This document shows positions 1 through 6,419 of a stretch of DNA of 7,054 nt, piece by piece. Source of the DNA: JBOHHR01 sp050740975. GTDB lineage: Bacteria; Pseudomonadota; Gammaproteobacteria; JBOHHR01. The notes under the pieces were generated by a model. That model had not been told where the DNA came from. It searched no databases and saw nothing but the letters and a program-made list of their open reading frames with translations. The stretch is taken from NCBI GenBank assembly GCA_050740975.1, contig JBOIEE010000220.1, positions 1 to 7,054 of the forward strand, read 5' to 3'. Every line of letters begins with the position of its first letter. Position 1 is the stretch's first letter. The position numbers were made by a program, and so were the translations under genes.

Positions 1-1553
1 TTTACCCAGAAATGCCGTTCGCATTCTGGTCCATGAGCCATCTCCTCAGAATGTCAGGGAAAAAAGCCAGCTATCCGCCCGTAGGCTTGCTGACTGTGGC
101 GGCCATGTTACCTCAAGAATGGAACAAAAGACTGGTCGACCTCAACGTTAGCGAGCTCTCCGACGAGGATCTGCGCTGGGCGGATTATGCGTTCATCGGG
201 GCGATGAATGTGCAAGCCACATCGGCGCGGCAAGTGATGGGGCGTTGCCAACGGGCGGGCGTGAAGATCGTCGCCGGCGGCCCGCTGTTCACGCATGAAT
301 ACCAGGGATTTCCGGGGGTGGACCACTTCGTCTTAAACGAAGCTGAAGTTACCCTTCCCCGCTTCTTGGAAGACCTGCAAAAGGGCTGTGCAAAACCCAT
401 TTACACCTCACCGGAAATGGCCGATGTGCATGAAACGCCCGTTCCTCTTTGGGAACTGGCTGATCTGCGGCAATACGGCTTTGCCATCGTCCAATACTCC
501 CGCGGTTGCCCCTACCAATGTGATTTTTGCGACGTGACCGCCCTTTTTGGCCGCAAACCACGCACCAAGACACCCCAGCAAATCATCGCCGAGCTGGAGG
601 CGCTAGGGGACTTAGATCGGTTTGACCTTGTCGTTTTCGCCGATGACAACCTGATCGGAAATAAAAAGCTCCTGAAAACCGAGTTGCTGCCGGCGCTGAT
701 CGAATGGCGCAAAAACAAAAAGCCGCTGGTCAGCTTCGCTACCCAGGTGACGATCAATTTAGCCGATGATCCCGAGTTGGTGGAGCTGATGCGCGAAGCA
801 GGGTTCCGGCACATCTTCGTGGGCATAGAGACGCCCGAGGAAGAGGGCCTCATCGCTTGCAAAAAGCGCCAGAATACGCGCCGCAACCTGTTGCAAAACG
901 TCCGCCTGTTGCACCGGGCGGGGTTCATCGTCACCGCCGGTTTCATCGTCGGGTTCGACACCGACACGCCATCGATTTTCCAGAGTCAGATCGATTTTAT
1001 TCAGGGCAGCGGGATCGTCATCGCAGGCGTCAGCGTGCTCAAAGCGCCGCCCGGAACGGAGCTTTATGAACGCATGAAACGAGAAGGCCGCTTGATTTAT
1101 GAATTCGATTTTCATGAAAGTCAAACCAACATCGTCCCGAAAATGGACGCCAGCACACTGAGTTCAGGGTACCGCAAGGTGTTAAAGTACATCTACTCGC
1201 CCGAGCATGTTTGCGAGCGTGCGATGCGTTTTCTTAGCGACTACCAAAAAGACAGGCCGGATAGCGGTGCTTCCGGATGGGAATTGAGGCACCTCAAGAT
1301 CGTGTTTCGCTACCTTGGGATCCTTGCCCGCATCATCTTTTGGGTCGGGATGCGAGGCAAACAACGGCGTTATTTCTGGAAGCTAATTAAGTGGACTCTG
1401 GTGCATCGACCCGAACGCATAGACCTGGCTTTGTTTTTTGGCGTGTGGATGTATGAGTTCAGTGAAATGTACAAGACTTATGACGCATCCGGCCATTTCG
1501 ATATCTACAAAGTGCCCATGACCTTGGCTAATAAGAGCCAAATGGCGGTTTGA
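1..1553 (+). CDS. B12-binding-type radical SAM protein with DUF4070-like C-terminus (5' end outside window)
   Basis: The N-terminal region (to about residue 130, counting from the ATG at 12) resembles the cobalamin-binding domain of B12 radical SAM enzymes: it has KKASYPPVGLLTVAAMLP, the LVDLNV strand and the VAGGPLFT turn. The radical SAM core follows, with the 4Fe-4S cluster motif C166-x3-C170-x2-C173 (CPYQCDFC), VVFADDN near 207 and GIETP near 271. The C-terminal part (about 375-513) is rich in aromatic and basic residues and resembles DUF4070, found in hopanoid methylase HpnP and its relatives. Substrate and reaction cannot be read from the sequence, so HpnP is not claimed. The frame stays open upstream of that ATG and reads Tyr-Pro-Glu immediately before Met-Pro, as in the usual N-terminal YPExP segment of this family. 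The true start is therefore left of the window and the Met at 12 is internal. The C-terminus is complete, ending in TGA at 1551-1553. Confidence 0.9.
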   Translation, partial: YPEMPFAFWSMSHLLRMSGKKASYPPVGLLTVAAMLPQEWNKRLVDLNVSELSDEDLRWADYAFIGAMNVQATSARQVMGRCQRAGVKIVAGGPLFTHEYQGFPGVDHFVLNEAEVTLPRFLEDLQKGCAKPIYTSPEMADVHETPVPLWELADLRQYGFAIVQYSRGCPYQCDFCDVTALFGRKPRTKTPQQIIAELEALGDLDRFDLVVFADDNLIGNKKLLKTELLPALIEWRKNKKPLVSFATQVTINLADDPELVELMREAGFRHIFVGIETPEEEGLIACKKRQNTRRNLLQNVRLLHRAGFIVTAGFIVGFDTDTPSIFQSQIDFIQGSGIVIAGVSVLKAPPGTELYERMKREGRLIYEFDFHESQTNIVPKMDASTLSSGYRKVLKYIYSPEHVCERAMRFLSDYQKDRPDSGASGWELRHLKIVFRYLGILARIIFWVGMRGKQRRYFWKLIKWTLVHRPERIDLALFFGVWMYEFSEMYKTYDASGHFDIYKVPMTLANKSQMAV

Positions 1554-1604
1554 GTATCAAGCGGGATCATCTTTTCAATCCGATAAATAGATGCAAGCAA
1601 AGTA

Positions 1605-2081
1605 ATGAAAAAAACAATCGCAATCCTCTCGTTCCAATTAATCACGGGTGCTCTGGTGAGCGGGTGCGGTGACATAAACGCAGATACCCCACCGAGCGCG
1701 AGCGCCGTGCGAACAAAATTTAGTGGAGCATGGCATGTGACCGGGGGCACCAAGACCGCTTTTCCCGGGCAAGACGAGAACTGCGGCTATGGCATAGGTA
1801 GCGGGACGATTACCGTAGAAGGAAACAGCATCGCCGGTAACCTCACCGACAATTCGGGCTACGCCTATGTTATCGAGGGCCGCATCGACGAAGGCGGGAA
1901 AATGAGCGGGGAATTCACCTACGAGGGATATGATGCCGCGACGTTCGACGGCGTGCTGGCGGATAACAACGGCGGCGGCACATGGAACGATATTAATGGA
2001 TGCCCGGGATCCTGGCAGGCGAAACGATCGGCCGGGGGAGAGAAGCAGATCGCCGAACGCGCTCAGCCCTCCTTGCCATAA
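1605..2081 (+). CDS. Small predicted lipoprotein, function unknown
   Basis: This 158-residue protein has a short basic N-terminus (MKK), a hydrophobic stretch (about 5-19) and a lipobox V-S-G-C with the lipidated cysteine at 21. It is therefore predicted to be a membrane-anchored periplasmic lipoprotein. The mature part is glycine-rich and beta-like, with GxWxVTGGT near 41-49, GxITVEGNSIAGNLTD near 67-82, and repeated strands ending in GGGTWNDINGCPGSW. Cys60 and Cys133 could form a disulfide. The overall look is of a small beta-barrel or beta-sandwich protein, but no family was recognised. The start at 1605 is supported by the signal peptide; the Shine-Dalgarno sequence is weak. An ATG at 1590 gives only four codons. 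The gene starts 51 bp after the radical SAM stop, so co-transcription is possible. The tail after about 140 (KRSAGGEKQIAERAQPSLP) is low-complexity and may be disordered. Confidence 0.72.
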   Translation: MKKTIAILSFQLITGALVSGCGDINADTPPSASAVRTKFSGAWHVTGGTKTAFPGQDENCGYGIGSGTITVEGNSIAGNLTDNSGYAYVIEGRIDEGGKMSGEFTYEGYDAATFDGVLADNNGGGTWNDINGCPGSWQAKRSAGGEKQIAERAQPSLP

Positions 2082-2112
2082 GGCGGGTACGGGTTCTCTC
2101 CGTTCAGCGCGC

Positions 2113-2140
2113 TTGACAGGCTGCGCTTGCCGACTACAAT
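2113..2140 (+). promoter_or_regulatory. Sigma-70 promoter of the tRNA-Gly gene
   Basis: A perfect -35 box TTGACA (2113-2118) and a -10 box TACAAT (2135-2140) are separated by 16 bp. The predicted start site, near 2147, lies about 10 bp before the mature tRNA 5' end, as expected for a stable-RNA promoter. Confidence 0.8.
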
Positions 2141-2156
2141 CAACTGCAATCGACGG

Positions 2157-2232
2157 GCGGGAATAGCTCAGTTGGTAGAGCGCTACCTTGCCAAGGTAGA
2201 AGTCGCGGGTTCGAGTCCCGTTTCCCGCTCCA
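2157..2232 (+). tRNA. tRNA-Gly (anticodon GCC)
   Basis: The 76-nt sequence folds as a complete cloverleaf. The acceptor strand GCGGGAA (2157-2163) pairs with TTCCCGC (2222-2228). The D-stem is GCTC/GAGC. The anticodon stem CTACC/GGTAG encloses the loop TTGCCAA, with the anticodon GCC at 2190-2192. The T-stem GCGGG/CCCGT has one G-T pair and the loop is TTCGAGT. The discriminator is T2229 and CCA is encoded at 2230-2232, typical of gammaproteobacterial tRNAs. It decodes GGC and GGU. It stands alone, with no second tRNA nearby. Confidence 0.98.
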
Positions 2233-2370
2233 AAGGACCGGTTGTGACCGTCGAGGACCCGTGCGGTAACTGGGACCCGGCGCGATTTGCATGTGTCGAA
2301 GTAAGCCCCTTCCCTGGTGTTCGAAAATTCTTCCCATTAGACCTACCTGACTAATAGAAGAAGAAATCGA

Positions 2371-3930
2371 ATGCCCAGCCGCCGCCAGTTCATAGAGGCC
2401 GTGTGTGCTTTGCTTCCCGTTGCGGCCGGCGCTTTGGCAGTAAGGAAAGCCAGTGCAAACGAGATCGAGTTTGGTCATGCGCACAGCTTTGACTTTGACG
2501 GGCTGCGAGCCAAGGCTAAAGCGCTCGCCGGTCGACCTTACAAAGCGCCAGCGATCCGCTACCCGGAGATCCTTGAGCGCATCGATTTCGATACTTATCA
2601 GCAGATCCGGTTCCGCCCCGATAGAGCGCTCTGGGCGGGTCGCCGGGTGCCGTTTACGGCCCAATTTTTTCATCTTGGCCGTTACTTCAAAGTACCGGTG
2701 AAGCTCTACGCGTTCGAGGAGGGCATGGCTCGGGAGATCCTATACAGCACCGAGTTCTTCGAGTTTGGCAATGCGAAGCGCGATAAAGAGCTACCGTCCG
2801 ATCTGGGCTTTGCCGGCTTTCGCATAATGAACCCCGGGAACGCAACAACCGACTGGCTGGCCTTTCAGGGGGCTAGCTACTTCCGAAGCTCGGGTGAACT
2901 TAACCAGTACGGGATCTCAACGCGAGGCCTGGCTATCAACACCGGCCTCGCAACCCCGGAAGAATTTCCTCATTTTAGCGCGTTTTGGCTGCAATACCCC
3001 CGAGCGGGGGAAAAGCGGATCACGATCTATGCTCTGCTCGAAAGCCCCAGCCTGAGCGGCGCGTATCGTCTGGACTGCAACAAGGGAAGCGCCGTGACCA
3101 TCGATGTGCGTGCCGAGCTGTTCCTGCGTAGCGCGGTAGAGCGCTTAGGGGTAGCGCCACTGACCAGCATGTTCTGGTACGCGGAGAATAATCGGCACCA
3201 GGCGCTCGACTGGCGCCCCGAGATCCATGACAGCGATGGCCTTGCGATCTGGAATGGCGATGGTGAGCGCATCTGGCGGCCGTTGAACAACCCTCCAACA
3301 GTGCGCACAAACTCCTTTTTTACCCGTAACCCAAAGGGATTTGGCCTGTTGCAGCGTGACCGCGCCTTTCACAACTACGAAGATGACGGGGCCTTCTACC
3401 ATCGTCGTCCAAGCGTTTGGGTAGAGCCGCTTGGAGACTGGGGTGAAGGCGCGGTGCAGCTGGTTGAAATTCCGACCAACGATGAGATCCATGACAACAT
3501 CGTTGCCTACTGGCTGCCACAAGCAGCCGCGCAAAGCGGCGCGGAGCGCTCATTCAATTACCGCCTGCACTGGGTCGGAAAAGAACCCTATCCACCCGAT
3601 GCCGTGGGTCGGGTTAGGCACACGCGGATCGGCCTCGGGGGGATCCCCGGTCAGCTCCGGCCCAAAAACACACGCAAGTTTGTGATCGACTATTCCGGCG
3701 GACCGTTAAAGGAATTGGAACAGCGATACGACGTGACCCCAATGGTCAGCACATCGCGTGGGACAATCGACAACGCCGTCGCGCTTAAAGTGGTTGGGAC
3801 TCCACGCTGGCGGGCCTCCTTTGACCTCTCTAGTGAGGGGGGGGAGCCGGTCGATCTGCGTTGTTATCTGCTCCTCGGGGACCGCACTCTAACGGAGACC
3901 TGGCTGTACCAATATGTTCCGGCTGGATAA
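2371..3930 (+). CDS. opgD: Periplasmic glucan protein, OpgG/OpgD family, Tat-exported
   Basis: The product has 519 residues, close to the usual 510-550 for this family. The N-terminus carries a twin-arginine-like motif SRRQFIE (3-9), a hydrophobic core (11-24) and a likely cleavage site after ASA (27-29). That favours OpgD, which is Tat-dependent, over Sec-exported OpgG. Family landmarks run throughout: FDFDGLRAKAKALAGRPYK (40-58), LWAGRRVPFTAQFFHLGRYF (87-106), a long segment near 282-308 containing HDSDGL and IWRPLNNP, HNYEDDGAFYHRRPSVWVEPLGDW (334-357), and TPxxEIHDNIVAYW (near 368-381). OpgG/OpgD proteins act on osmoregulated periplasmic beta-1,2-glucans. E. coli OpgD has been reported as an endo-beta-1,2-glucanase (GH186). 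The acidic residues in HDSDG and NYEDD are candidate catalytic positions here, by inference. The start at 2371 follows an AG-rich stretch rather than a strong Shine-Dalgarno. No opgH glucosyltransferase is adjacent. The symbol rests on the Tat signal, so opgG remains possible. Confidence 0.93.
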   Translation: MPSRRQFIEAVCALLPVAAGALAVRKASANEIEFGHAHSFDFDGLRAKAKALAGRPYKAPAIRYPEILERIDFDTYQQIRFRPDRALWAGRRVPFTAQFFHLGRYFKVPVKLYAFEEGMAREILYSTEFFEFGNAKRDKELPSDLGFAGFRIMNPGNATTDWLAFQGASYFRSSGELNQYGISTRGLAINTGLATPEEFPHFSAFWLQYPRAGEKRITIYALLESPSLSGAYRLDCNKGSAVTIDVRAELFLRSAVERLGVAPLTSMFWYAENNRHQALDWRPEIHDSDGLAIWNGDGERIWRPLNNPPTVRTNSFFTRNPKGFGLLQRDRAFHNYEDDGAFYHRRPSVWVEPLGDWGEGAVQLVEIPTNDEIHDNIVAYWLPQAAAQSGAERSFNYRLHWVGKEPYPPDAVGRVRHTRIGLGGIPGQLRPKNTRKFVIDYSGGPLKELEQRYDVTPMVSTSRGTIDNAVALKVVGTPRWRASFDLSSEGGEPVDLRCYLLLGDRTLTETWLYQYVPAG

Positions 3931-4172
3931 GAGCGCTGAAGAGTGGGCCGGCGGGACGATGATTGCGCTCGCTCCTTATGCGCTCGCTTTGGCTGAATAT
4001 TCATCTACCCCATCTTCCACTGGAGGTATATAAGGCAAGCGATTCGGAAGCTTGTCCCGTTGTGGTCGGGGCTGGTCACGGGCGTGCGCAGTGCATCTTA
4101 CTCGGAAACCCGGTAGCTCAACGTCAACCGAATCAGGCCAAGGGTGGTTGAGGCCGTAATCAACTCCCACGC
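3931..4172. other. Convergent intergenic region between opgD and the sigma-54 regulator
   Basis: This stretch separates two genes that converge on it. It contains an exact 10-bp direct repeat, TGCGCTCGCT, at 3964-3973 and 3979-3988 (15-bp period). I see no convincing intrinsic terminator with a stem and T-tract for either gene. The short open frames here (39-66 codons) have no ribosome binding site or recognisable content. Confidence 0.5.
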
Positions 4173-5574
4173 TCAACGCAAGCGAAGGCTGTCACCTAAA
4201 CGGTGTTTTCGGAGCAGATAGGGCATGTTCCTCGGATCAATCCCCAGCATGACCGCCGTCCGCTTCTTGATCCCGTTGGCGCGAAGCAGCGCATCACGAA
4301 GGATCTGCTTTTCGAGGAGGTTCAGTTTTTCTCGTAACCGCGGCTCGGCCGAGCGTCCAGGGGCCTCCTCCCCATCATGAGACTTGGCGAGATTCCTGGG
4401 CAGGCTCGAAGGCACAATGACCGAGCTTTTTCGACAATGACCGCATGCTCCACCGCATTCTCCAGCTGCCGGACATTGCCTGGCCAATCATACTCGATCA
4501 ACAAGGCGAAGGTTTCCGGGGCGATAGCACGGATCGCTTTGCCGATGGCCAGGCGGTATTGGCGAAGAAAGTGCTGCGCGAGCAGGGAGATATCCTCTTT
4601 TCTCTCGCGCAGTGGCGGAAGCGGGATGCAAAAGACATTGAGGCGGTAGTACAAGTCCTCGCGAAATGTACCCGTGGCGACTCCTTTCGCTAAATCCACA
4701 TTAGTCGCTGCAAGCACCCGGACATCGACCGGCACGGTGACAGAGCTGCCGACTGGCTCGAATTCGTGCTCCTGCAAGACACGGAGAAGCTTGGCCTGTC
4801 CTGAGAGGGGCATGCTGCCGATCTCATCTAAGAGAATCGTGCCGCCATCGGCCTGTTTGAATCGTCCACGGCGGTTGCGGATCGCGCCGGTGAACGCTCC
4901 TCTCACATGGCCGAAGAGCTCGCTTTCCAGTAGAGTTTCTGTGAGCGCGGTGCAGTTCACCTTCACGAAGGGACCGCTGCAGCGCAGGCTATGCGTATGG
5001 ATGGCGTTGGCGACGATTTCTTTGCCTGTTCCACTTTCGCCTTGAATGAGAACGGTAGCGTCGGTCTTCGCTACGGAGCCGATGAGACGGCACACCTGCC
5101 GGGTTTTCTCACTTTCACCGACGATACACGGAAAATCCTGGTCCTCCGGCCCCCACCCATCCTCACTATTCGCAGCGCTATCACTATGATCGAGAGTTGT
5201 CTTGAGCTTGCGGGTAGTAAAAACAAGATATCCTTCGCCGCTGCCCTCCACGGAAGCAACACTTACACTCACCGCGATCCGGCCACCCCTTTTCTCGAGC
5301 AATAGCACGTCATCGCTACGTATGTGGGCTTGATCGATGTTCAGGGAAGGTACATGAACGGCCAATCGCTGCGCCTGAAAAAGACGATCGATGGGCATCC
5401 TTGATCTCCTCGGTTTGGTACCCGGTATCTCTAAGCGCCTGTGAATTTGCTTCGATGAGCGTTTTCGTCACGGCGTCAAACACGAAGACAGCATCGCTTA
5501 CGGAGTTGAAGACCATTTGATAGAGGTCGGCGGACTTATTTATCCTTTCCCTCCAGCCTTTTCCTTAGGCGCAT
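4173..5574 (-). pseudogene. Sigma-54-dependent activator (PAS - AAA+ - Fis HTH), split by frameshifts
   Basis: Three frames together encode one enhancer-binding protein. A PAS start (5516 to about 5398: FNSVSDAVFVFD, ALRDTGYQTEEIKD) continues in a second frame from 5398 (MPIDRLFQAQ through EGYLVF). That frame carries the AAA+ domain: Walker A GESGTGKE (about 5041-5018), the sigma-54 contact loop GAFTGA (4900-4883), Walker B GGTILLDEIG, FREDLYYRLNVF, PPLRER and DWPGNVRQLENAVEHA. Near 4427-4431 the frame is lost in an A5 run (- strand). The third frame resumes VIVPSSLPRNL and a Fis-type helix-turn-helix (EKQILRDALLRANGIKKRTAVMLGIDPRNMPYLLRKHRL), ending at 4173. A further short frame from the ATG at 5574 (MRLRKRLEGKDK) probably gives the true N-terminus, which needs a shift near 5538. 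There is no receiver domain, so sensing would be by PAS. All catalytic motifs are intact, so decay is recent or the shifts are sequence errors. Confidence 0.88.
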
Positions 5575-5592
5575 GGCGCCAAACCACGGCAC

Positions 5593-5598
5593 CCTCCT
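5593..5598 (-). promoter_or_regulatory. Strong Shine-Dalgarno upstream of the regulator
   Basis: AGGAGG on the - strand lies 5 nt before a GTG (5587) and 18 nt before the ATG at 5574. The GTG frame closes at 5540 after 15 codons. The ATG frame (MRLRKRLEGKDK) flows better into the PAS domain but is too far from the site. The start is therefore unresolved, which agrees with a disturbed 5' end. Confidence 0.4.
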
Positions 5599-5743
5599 TT
5601 CTCGTCCGAGGCGGGCTATACCTGTAAATACGTCCTGCTCTATCGCCTCGAGCTATCCGCCAGAACTGCGGTCCAATTCTTCCGCACGTCGCCACCGAGC
5701 CCATGGGGAAGAGCGTCGCACTCAGAGTTTGTGAAACAACCGT

Positions 5744-5843
5744 CGCGAGCGAAGGGAGGTCGCGTTCCGCCGGAGCGGAGGACGGTTTCGCCGGGAGCGA
5801 AACGGCGCGCAAGCCCCGAAGGGGCGAGTCCCAAGGATGGGAC
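5744..5843 (+). repeat. Cluster of five consecutive small hairpins inside the MITE-like element
   Basis: Hairpins occur at 5744-5764 (CGCGA/TCGCG, 11-nt loop), 5766-5779 (TCCGC/GCGGA, loop CGGA), 5785-5803 (GTTTCGC/GCGAAAC, loop CGGGA), 5813-5825 (GCCCC/GGGGC, loop GAA) and 5828-5843 (GTCCCA/TGGGAC, loop AGGA). Read on the + strand, four of the five loops contain GGA. Confidence 0.7.
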
Positions 5844-5881
5844 GAGCAACCAGAGTCTATGTTGAACTACATGAGGATTGT

Positions 5882-5903
5882 TGCGCGCCACCCCTGGCGC
5901 GCA
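5882..5903. repeat. Perfect 9-bp hairpin, loop CCCC
   Basis: TGCGCGCCA (5882-5890) pairs fully with TGGCGCGCA (5895-5903) around a 4-nt loop. It lies in the right half of the MITE-like element. Confidence 0.85.
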
Positions 5904-5927
5904 CCCTGCGGGCCGCCGATTGCGTTC

Positions 5928-5950
5928 CCAATCCGCTCCCGGCGGATTGG
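5928..5950. repeat. Perfect 9-bp hairpin, loop TCCCG
   Basis: CCAATCCGC (5928-5936) pairs fully with GCGGATTGG (5942-5950) around a 5-nt loop. It has no T-tract after it, so it is not an intrinsic terminator; it belongs to the structured interior of the element. Confidence 0.85.
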
Positions 5951-6005
5951 TCCGAGCACCGCCGGAACGAGAGATCCCAAGCGCAGTAGGTTTTTTCACA
6001 AACTC

Positions 6006-6375
6006 TCACTTCGCTCTTTGCCCTTGTCTGTCAGCGACGGCTAATACCACTGCACTAAAGGCCTCAGACGTTAATTTATGAGGACCGTCCGTGGTGACCG
6101 TGAGCCTGTAGGTCGCAGGCCGGATCCTGGGAGGTAGCCCGACTACGGCTTGGTTCGGGGCATAGCTTTTCACCGATAGGACTTGATTGCCCAACCGTAC
6201 GATGGGTGGTGTGCGGCCAAAATTATGGCCCGTAATGACCATCCCGTTTTCCTTGAAATCCACTGCGGTGCTCACTATCACGGGCGGCGGTGTTCTTGGA
6301 CTCGCCGATCCAGCGGTAAGCGGCATGCACAAACCCCACTGTGACTAAGATTGCTTCAATAGTTAGCTTGAGCAT
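6006..6375 (-). pseudogene. Secreted IPT/TIG-domain protein, frameshifted near its N-terminus
   Basis: The ATG at 6375 is preceded by a good ribosome binding site and starts a typical signal peptide, MLKLTIEAILVTVGFVHA, with a VHA cleavage site. That frame then runs into meaningless sequence and stops after 54 codons. In the next frame, from about 6330, lies an Ig-like IPT/TIG domain: PPPVIVSTAVDFKENGMVITGHNFG, PPIVRLGNQVLSVKSY, AVVGLPPRIRPATYRLTVTTDG. IPT/TIG domains are beta-sandwiches common in extracellular and cell-surface proteins. One correction (an extra base or a 2-base loss) between roughly 6305 and 6340 joins the halves into a protein of about 120 residues. The C-terminus, ADRQGQRAK, ends at a TGA whose last base is the outermost base of the MITE-like element, so the original 3' end may have been cut off by that insertion. 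Confidence 0.65.
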
Positions 6376-6382
6376 CTTTCTT

Positions 6383-6388
6383 CTCCTT
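6383..6388 (-). promoter_or_regulatory. Shine-Dalgarno deciding the TIG gene start
   Basis: AAGGAG on the - strand sits 7 nt before the ATG at 6375, which opens the signal peptide. This fixes the start upstream of the first Met of the domain frame (6326) and reveals the frameshift. Confidence 0.75.
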
Positions 6389-6419
6389 CGTCATTTACCA
6401 ATCGTTGCACGGCCACTCA

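Larger units (their letters stand above)
5724..6006. mobile_element. MITE-like non-coding element with 18-bp terminal inverted repeats
   Basis: The left end AGAGTTTGTGAAACAACC (5724-5741) is repeated in inverted orientation at the right end (5989-6006) with one mismatch out of 18. The flanks are CACTC (5719-5723) and CACTT (6007-6011), a possible 4-5 bp target duplication. The 283-bp interior is GC-rich and filled with short perfect hairpins, and has no transposase. Open frames cross it on both strands (5640-5999 -, 5703-6044 +), but they lack ribosome binding sites and protein-like composition, and I treat them as chance. It would be a non-autonomous element mobilised by an enzyme encoded elsewhere. 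It separates the TIG gene from the sigma-54 regulator. Copy number in the genome is unknown, so the mobile assignment rests only on structure. Confidence 0.6.

Noticed and set aside
512..967. 151-codon - strand frame inside the radical SAM gene
   Set aside because: Antisense shadow; its serine- and arginine-rich composition follows from the coding strand.
2157..2232. tRNA-Gly as an integration (att) site of a genomic island
   Set aside because: No integrase gene and no repeat of the tRNA 3' end was found elsewhere in the window.
2270..2290. Possible sigma-54 promoter upstream of opgD (TGGGACC...TTGCA)
   Set aside because: The GG to GC spacing is 14-15 nt (or 8 nt using the inner GG) instead of 10.
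2127..2354. Open frame reading through the tRNA (RAGIAQLVERYLAKVEVAGSSPVSRSK)
   Set aside because: This is the well-known artefact of translating a tRNA gene; the cloverleaf accounts for the sequence.
2140..2673. 177-codon open frame on the - strand
   Set aside because: It lies antisense to the tRNA and to the start of opgD and shows no protein-like motifs.
3914..4033. 39-codon frame (MFRLDKSAEEWAGGTM...) overlapping the opgD 3' end by 17 bp
   Set aside because: The overlapping start hinted at translational coupling to an opgH remnant, but there is no resemblance to OpgH, no clear ribosome binding site, and the frame is very short.
3963..4176. Short frames on both strands in the opgD-regulator gap
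   Set aside because: They start at weak codons, lack ribosome binding sites and have no recognisable content.
5859..5880. ACATGAGGAT resembling the phage MS2 coat-protein hairpin
   Set aside because: The pairing 3' arm is absent; the match is a chance 10-mer.
5928..5996. Hairpin at 5928-5950 plus T6 at 5991-5996 as an intrinsic terminator
   Set aside because: The T-run is 40 bp from the stem and belongs to the terminal inverted repeat.
5640..6081. Frames of 67-119 codons across the MITE-like element on both strands
   Set aside because: They cross the element ends and hairpins, overlap each other antisense, and are rich in R, P and G as expected from GC-rich palindromic DNA.
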